A DNA stretch of 7,995 nucleotides from DASROJ01 sp035646975 (GTDB lineage Bacteria > Acidobacteriota > Polarisedimenticolia > JACPZX01 > DASXTC01): the NCBI GenBank assembly GCA_035646975.1, contig DASROJ010000211.1, positions 1-7,995 on the forward strand. Reading direction: 5' to 3'. Below, one piece after another: positions 4,843 to 7,995 of this stretch. Both the position numbers and the translations under genes were made by a program. The notes under the pieces are model-generated. The model was given only the letters and a program-made list of their open reading frames with translations. It had not been told where the DNA came from and did no database searches. Within the stretch, counting starts at the first letter, position 1. Each line of letters opens with the position of its first letter.

Positions 4843-7077
4843 TCAGGCGCTGGCGGGTTTTTCGGGATAGAGCCGCTCGAAATCAGGGTCGCCGTGCAGC
4901 AGGTTCAGATCGGGATCGCGGCGCGCCCAGTCCGGGTCCCTGAAGCCGGCCTCCCAGGCCTTGGCGAGGGCGTCGAGGGCCTGGGGCTTCTTCTTGAGCA
5001 GGCAGAAGGTGCAGGCCGCGTTGTAGAGCACGGTGGCTTCATTGGGTCTGAGCACGATCGCGAGATTGGTTTCGCGAACCGCATCCTCCTCGCGATCCGT
5101 GTTGGCGTAGTCGCTCGCCAGGATGATGCGGGAGCGGGCGTCTTCGGGCACCTGCTTGAGGTGATTCTCGAGCGCCACGATCCTCCGCTGGCGGATGCTC
5201 TTCAAGGCTTCATCCTTGCCCAGCGCGCCCAGCGCATTCATGATCGGAACATAGACGTTGTAATCCTCGGCGCTGGCGTCCAGGGCGGTATCCGCGACCG
5301 TCGCCAGCTCCTGGTAACGGCCGGCGGCGAACAGGGCGCGGCCGAGCAGGTAGTAGGCGCCCTCGCAATCACGCTTGCGCTCGATGGCCGCCCGCACGAT
5401 CCGAATCGCCTCGTCGTGCTGACCGCCGGCATACAGGATCCAGGCCTGGGCCACCTGGGCCTCGGGCAGATCGGGCCGCAGCTCGATCGCCTTCTGCGAG
5501 GCGGTCTTGGCGCGCTCCATCCAGATCGCGACACGACCGTAGTTGTAATGATGCTGGGCGCAGACGTTCGCCATCGCGGCATAGGCCAGAGCGAAGTTGG
5601 GATCCAGCGCCACCGCGTTTTCGATCATCTGCAGCGCGAATTCGAGATCCTGCCGTGTCATCCGCCGCGCGTAGCTCTTGCCGCGAAGGAACAGGTCGTA
5701 CGCCTGAAGGTTGTCGGTCGGCTTGGCGGAAATCGCCTCCTGCTCCTGTGGTGTCAGCGTGATCCGAAGCGCCTCGGCGATCTTGCGCGCGATCTCGTCC
5801 TGCACCTCGAAGACGTCTTTCATCTCGCGGTCGTACCGCTCGGACCAGAGGGGAAAGTCGGTCCGGGTGTCGACCAGCTGCGCGTTGATGCGAAGACGAT
5901 TGCCGGCGCGGCGCAGGCTGCCGGCCAGAACGTACGCCGCCTTGAGCTGCTGTCCAATCTGGGCCGGTGTCACCTGCTTGTCGCGGTAGGCCAGCACGGT
6001 CGGGCGTGAGAAGATGTTCAACCCCTTGATCTTGGACAGCTCGGTGATGATGTCCTCGGTGATCCCGTCGCGGAAGTATTCATCCTCCCTCACGCCGCTG
6101 AGATTCTCGAAATAGAGGACGGCGATCGATTTCTCGGACTGCCGGGACACGCCACCCCGGGAATCGCTCATGTCCTCGATCTGTCTGCGTCCCGAGTCGA
6201 TGTCGCGCTTCAGACGAATCAGATCGGTTTTCAGATCCGTGGCGGACTGGTACCGCATCGCCCGGTCCTTTTCGAGGGCTTTGTCCAGGATGCGTCCGAA
6301 CTCCGCGGGCAACGAGGGTTTCATCTTGACGACCGGGGCGGGGTCGCGATTGAGTATCGCCTCGAACACGACGGCCGAGGTGTCCCCCTGAAACGGCAGC
6401 ACTCCCGTCGCCATCTGGTACAGCACCGTGCCGAGAGAGAACAGGTCGGTGCGGGAGTCGGTGAGCTGGCCGCGCGCCTGTTCGGGCGACATGTACGACA
6501 CCGTGCCCATGGTCGTGCCCCGCATCGTCAGCTCGTCCTGGGCTCGTCGGGTGTCCATGCGGGAATCGTTGGCGGAGCCGTCGGTCTTGGGCCGCGCCCC
6601 CTCGATCTTCGCAAGACCGAAGTCGAGGATTTTCACCTGGCCGCGATCGGTCAGCAGGATGTTGGCCGGCTTGATGTCGCGATGGACGATCCCCTTCGCG
6701 TGCGCCGATTCCAGCGCGTCGGCGATCTGCACGGCCACTTCGAGCAGACGGTCGAGCTCGAATGGCTGCCGGCTGATGATCTGGGCGAGAGTCTCTCCTT
6801 CGAGCAGCTCCATCACGATGAAGTGCTGGCGTTCGTGCTGCTCGATCGCGAATACCGTGCAGATGTTCGGATGGTTCAGAGCGGAAGCGGCGCGGGCCTC
6901 ACGCTGGAACCGCTCGAGCGACTGCGGATCCTGCTGCATGTCCTGGGAGAGGAACTTGACGGCGACACGCCGTCCGAGCCGCGTGTCCTGGGCTTCGTAC
7001 ACGACGCCCATTCCGCCGCTGCCGAGCTTGCGCGTGACCGTGTAATGCGTGACGCTTTTGCCGATGAGATTGTCCAT
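4843..7077 (-). CDS. Ser/Thr protein kinase with TolB-N-like domain and TPR repeats
   Basis: The product has 744 residues. A Hanks-type kinase domain fills about 12-290: glycine loop GSGGMGVVY (19-27), catalytic Lys in VAVKF (K41), HRDIKPANI (132-140, D134), DFG (152-154) and SPE in place of APE (197-199). All key residues are intact. The activation segment is long (152-199) and rich in Ser and Thr, which fits autophosphorylation control. A linker leads to a TolB-N/FlgO-like module at about 316-440 (SIAVLYFENLS, then DGITEDIITELSKI, YVLAGSLRRAGNRLRINAQL). Such modules also follow the effector part of some adenylate cyclases and regulators. Residues about 455-740 are TPR-like helices, including NAVALDPNFALAYAAMANV and AIELRPDLPEAQVAQAW. 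I see no transmembrane helix, so the protein is likely cytoplasmic. No ATG, GTG or TTG extends the frame upstream, and no Shine-Dalgarno site is present. The substrate is unknown; the architecture is common in Acidobacteriota. Confidence 0.95.
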   Translation of the reverse strand: MDNLIGKSVTHYTVTRKLGSGGMGVVYEAQDTRLGRRVAVKFLSQDMQQDPQSLERFQREARAASALNHPNICTVFAIEQHERQHFIVMELLEGETLAQIISRQPFELDRLLEVAVQIADALESAHAKGIVHRDIKPANILLTDRGQVKILDFGLAKIEGARPKTDGSANDSRMDTRRAQDELTMRGTTMGTVSYMSPEQARGQLTDSRTDLFSLGTVLYQMATGVLPFQGDTSAVVFEAILNRDPAPVVKMKPSLPAEFGRILDKALEKDRAMRYQSATDLKTDLIRLKRDIDSGRRQIEDMSDSRGGVSRQSEKSIAVLYFENLSGVREDEYFRDGITEDIITELSKIKGLNIFSRPTVLAYRDKQVTPAQIGQQLKAAYVLAGSLRRAGNRLRINAQLVDTRTDFPLWSERYDREMKDVFEVQDEIARKIAEALRITLTPQEQEAISAKPTDNLQAYDLFLRGKSYARRMTRQDLEFALQMIENAVALDPNFALAYAAMANVCAQHHYNYGRVAIWMERAKTASQKAIELRPDLPEAQVAQAWILYAGGQHDEAIRIVRAAIERKRDCEGAYYLLGRALFAAGRYQELATVADTALDASAEDYNVYVPIMNALGALGKDEALKSIRQRRIVALENHLKQVPEDARSRIILASDYANTDREEDAVRETNLAIVLRPNEATVLYNAACTFCLLKKKPQALDALAKAWEAGFRDPDWARRDPDLNLLHGDPDFERLYPEKPASA

Positions 7078-7088
7078 GGCGAGCAGAC

Positions 7089-7117
7089 ATCGTATCCGCC
7101 CCGGGGGCCCGGATCAA
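7089..7117 (-). promoter_or_regulatory. Candidate promoter of the kinase gene, close to its ATG
   Basis: TTGATC (7117-7112) and TACGAT (7094-7089) on the minus strand have an exact 17-base spacer, each with 4 of 6 consensus matches. Transcription would begin near 7082, about five bases before the ATG at 7077, so the message would be near-leaderless. This fits the absence of a purine-rich ribosome binding site. The spacer is almost pure G and C (CGGGCCCCCGGGGCGGA) and partly palindromic. It sits in the 58-base gap after the propeller gene, so the kinase may also be reached by read-through. Confidence 0.4.
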
Positions 7118-7135
7118 CCCTGCGGGGGGCAAGGG
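7118..7135 (-). other. Small hairpin directly after the PD40 propeller gene
   Basis: CCCTGC (7118-7123) pairs with GC-A-AGGG (7129-7135) with one bulged base around a five-base loop, immediately downstream of the stop codon on the minus strand. It abuts the -35 element of the kinase promoter candidate. It is too short and lacks a T run, so a terminator role is weak. Confidence 0.25.
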
Positions 7136-7995
7136 TCAATGGGCACGGCGCCGGGGGGGCTCGATGCCCGGCAGACCCTCGGCGAGCATCAGGGTGTCGA
7201 TGTGTTCGACCGCGGAATAGACCAGACGGGTGCCGTCGGGCGAGATGGCAAATGATTCAGTCGCTGAATCGCGACTGAATCCCGCGATGGCGCGCCGGAT
7301 CGCCCGGGTGTCCAGCTGCGGCGAAAACGGCTGCGCGTAGATCCCGAGGGTTCCCGTGGCATCCGTGCCGGTGTAGGCGAGGGTTCGCCCGTCGGGAAAC
7401 CAGCGCGGCCGTCCGTCGGAAGCTGCTCCAGGCAGGCCGATCGGGAAGGGGAGAACCACCCCGTCGGAGAGGCGGGCCACATTGACGACGCGTGGAGGAC
7501 CACCGGTGCGGAAGGCCACGTAGGCCCCGTCCTGGGAGACATCGGGGGTGCTCCAGGAGCCCGGCACGACCCGCACCGCGCCGCTTCCATCGGGATGAAT
7601 CTTCCAGATGCCGGACTTGGCCCGGTTGGTGGAGTTGTAGACGATCCACTGGCCGTCCTTCGTCGCCGTGGGGTTCTCGGCGTCGGCGCCGTCGTCGCTG
7701 AGTTTTCTGGCCCCCGATCCATCGGCAGCACATATCCAGATCTCGAAGTGGCCCCCTCGGCTCGAGCTCCAGAGGATCTGCGCTCCGTCCGGTGTGAAGG
7801 CCGGGTCCCAGTCGTCGCCGGGATCCTCGGTGATCCTCCGGACGGCTCCTGTCGCCGTGGAGAGCTTCCAGAGATCGAGATTGCCGCTGCGGTTGGATGA
7901 GAACAGGACCCATTGACCGTCGGACGAAAACGTGGGTTGCCGGTCGATGCTGTTGCCCCGTGTCAGCCACCGGTTGGTCGTGGATGCCGTCCCGC
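7136..7995 (-). CDS. PD40/TolB-like beta-propeller protein, C-terminal part (possibly the tail of a second Ser/Thr kinase)
   Basis: 285 residues are readable from base 7993 down to the TGA at 7138-7136; the start lies beyond the right edge. Six PD40-type repeats of the form 'P.fS.DG..i.f.S.r.g...iw' are visible at fragment residues about 20-43 (FSSDGQWVLFSSNRSGNLDLW), 64-87, 108-131, 149-174, 196-221 and 248-272. This would suffice for a complete six-bladed propeller. The fragment ends AEGLPGIEPPRRRAH. TolB itself is periplasmic, but in Acidobacteriota very similar repeats often form the C-terminus of Ser/Thr kinases, and the next gene is a kinase. A second kinase in tandem is therefore likely but unproven. 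A seven-base C run (7159-7153) encodes the Pro-Pro near the end; slippage there would change only the last few residues. Confidence 0.88.
   Translation of the reverse strand, partial: GTASTTNRWLTRGNSIDRQPTFSSDGQWVLFSSNRSGNLDLWKLSTATGAVRRITEDPGDDWDPAFTPDGAQILWSSSRGGHFEIWICAADGSGARKLSDDGADAENPTATKDGQWIVYNSTNRAKSGIWKIHPDGSGAVRVVPGSWSTPDVSQDGAYVAFRTGGPPRVVNVARLSDGVVLPFPIGLPGAASDGRPRWFPDGRTLAYTGTDATGTLGIYAQPFSPQLDTRAIRRAIAGFSRDSATESFAISPDGTRLVYSAVEHIDTLMLAEGLPGIEPPRRRAH

Noticed and set aside
4894..6009. A 371-codon plus-strand frame opposite the kinase gene
   Set aside because: It is antisense to a kinase with intact motifs and TPR repeats, has no recognisable domain, and fits the GC-driven shadow pattern.
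7257..7970. A 237-codon minus-strand frame overlapping the PD40 propeller gene
   Set aside because: It is another frame of the same strand. The overlapping frame carries six clear PD40 repeats and is the true one.
1..7995. CRISPR arrays, tRNA or rRNA genes, insertion sequences and attachment sites
   Set aside because: I saw no evenly spaced direct repeats, no tRNA-like cloverleaf, no transposase or integrase frame and no terminal inverted repeats flanking a gene.

Overview
The window is GC-rich bacterial chromosomal DNA, roughly 64 percent GC by eye. It has dense short-gap gene packing, good Shine-Dalgarno sites on several genes, and no rRNA, tRNA, CRISPR array or insertion sequence that I can see. 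Kinase-TolB-like-TPR proteins next to PD40 beta-propeller proteins, together with a PQQ-type propeller protein, are typical of Acidobacteriota and neighbouring soil or sediment lineages. That placement is an inference from gene content and is not proven by the sequence.

Layout. At the left edge, on the minus strand, is the N-terminal half of an exported YkuD_2-type L,D-transpeptidase (1-387, cut by the window edge). It diverges from fhs, a complete formate--tetrahydrofolate ligase (571-2256, plus). After a 94-base gap on the same strand comes a secreted eight-bladed PQQ-like beta-propeller protein (2351-3652, plus). A long interrupted inverted repeat (3653-3709) follows immediately after its stop codon and separates it from a convergent minus-strand block. 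In transcription order that block runs from the right edge leftward: the C-terminal 285 residues of a PD40/TolB-like propeller protein (7993-7136), a 744-residue cytoplasmic Ser/Thr kinase with a TolB-N-like domain and TPR repeats (7077-4843), a 216-residue lipoprotein with a CsgG/LpoB-like look (4687-4037), and a 65-residue exported Cys/His-rich peptide ending in CCCC-V-H-H (3919-3722).

How the genes may work together. fhs supplies 10-formyl-tetrahydrofolate for one-carbon metabolism and appears to be an isolated housekeeping gene. The minus-strand block looks like a signalling and cell-envelope cluster: a kinase, a propeller protein that may itself be the tail of a second kinase, an envelope lipoprotein and a small exported peptide. 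The candidate promoters in front of the kinase and the lipoprotein suggest that it is not one simple operon. No gap between genes exceeds 300 bases.

The most unusual items are the Cys/His-rich exported peptide with its structured leader, the long inverted repeat at the convergent junction, two promoters placed so close to their ATG that the transcripts would be almost leaderless, and a seven-G run inside the spacer of the predicted lipoprotein promoter.
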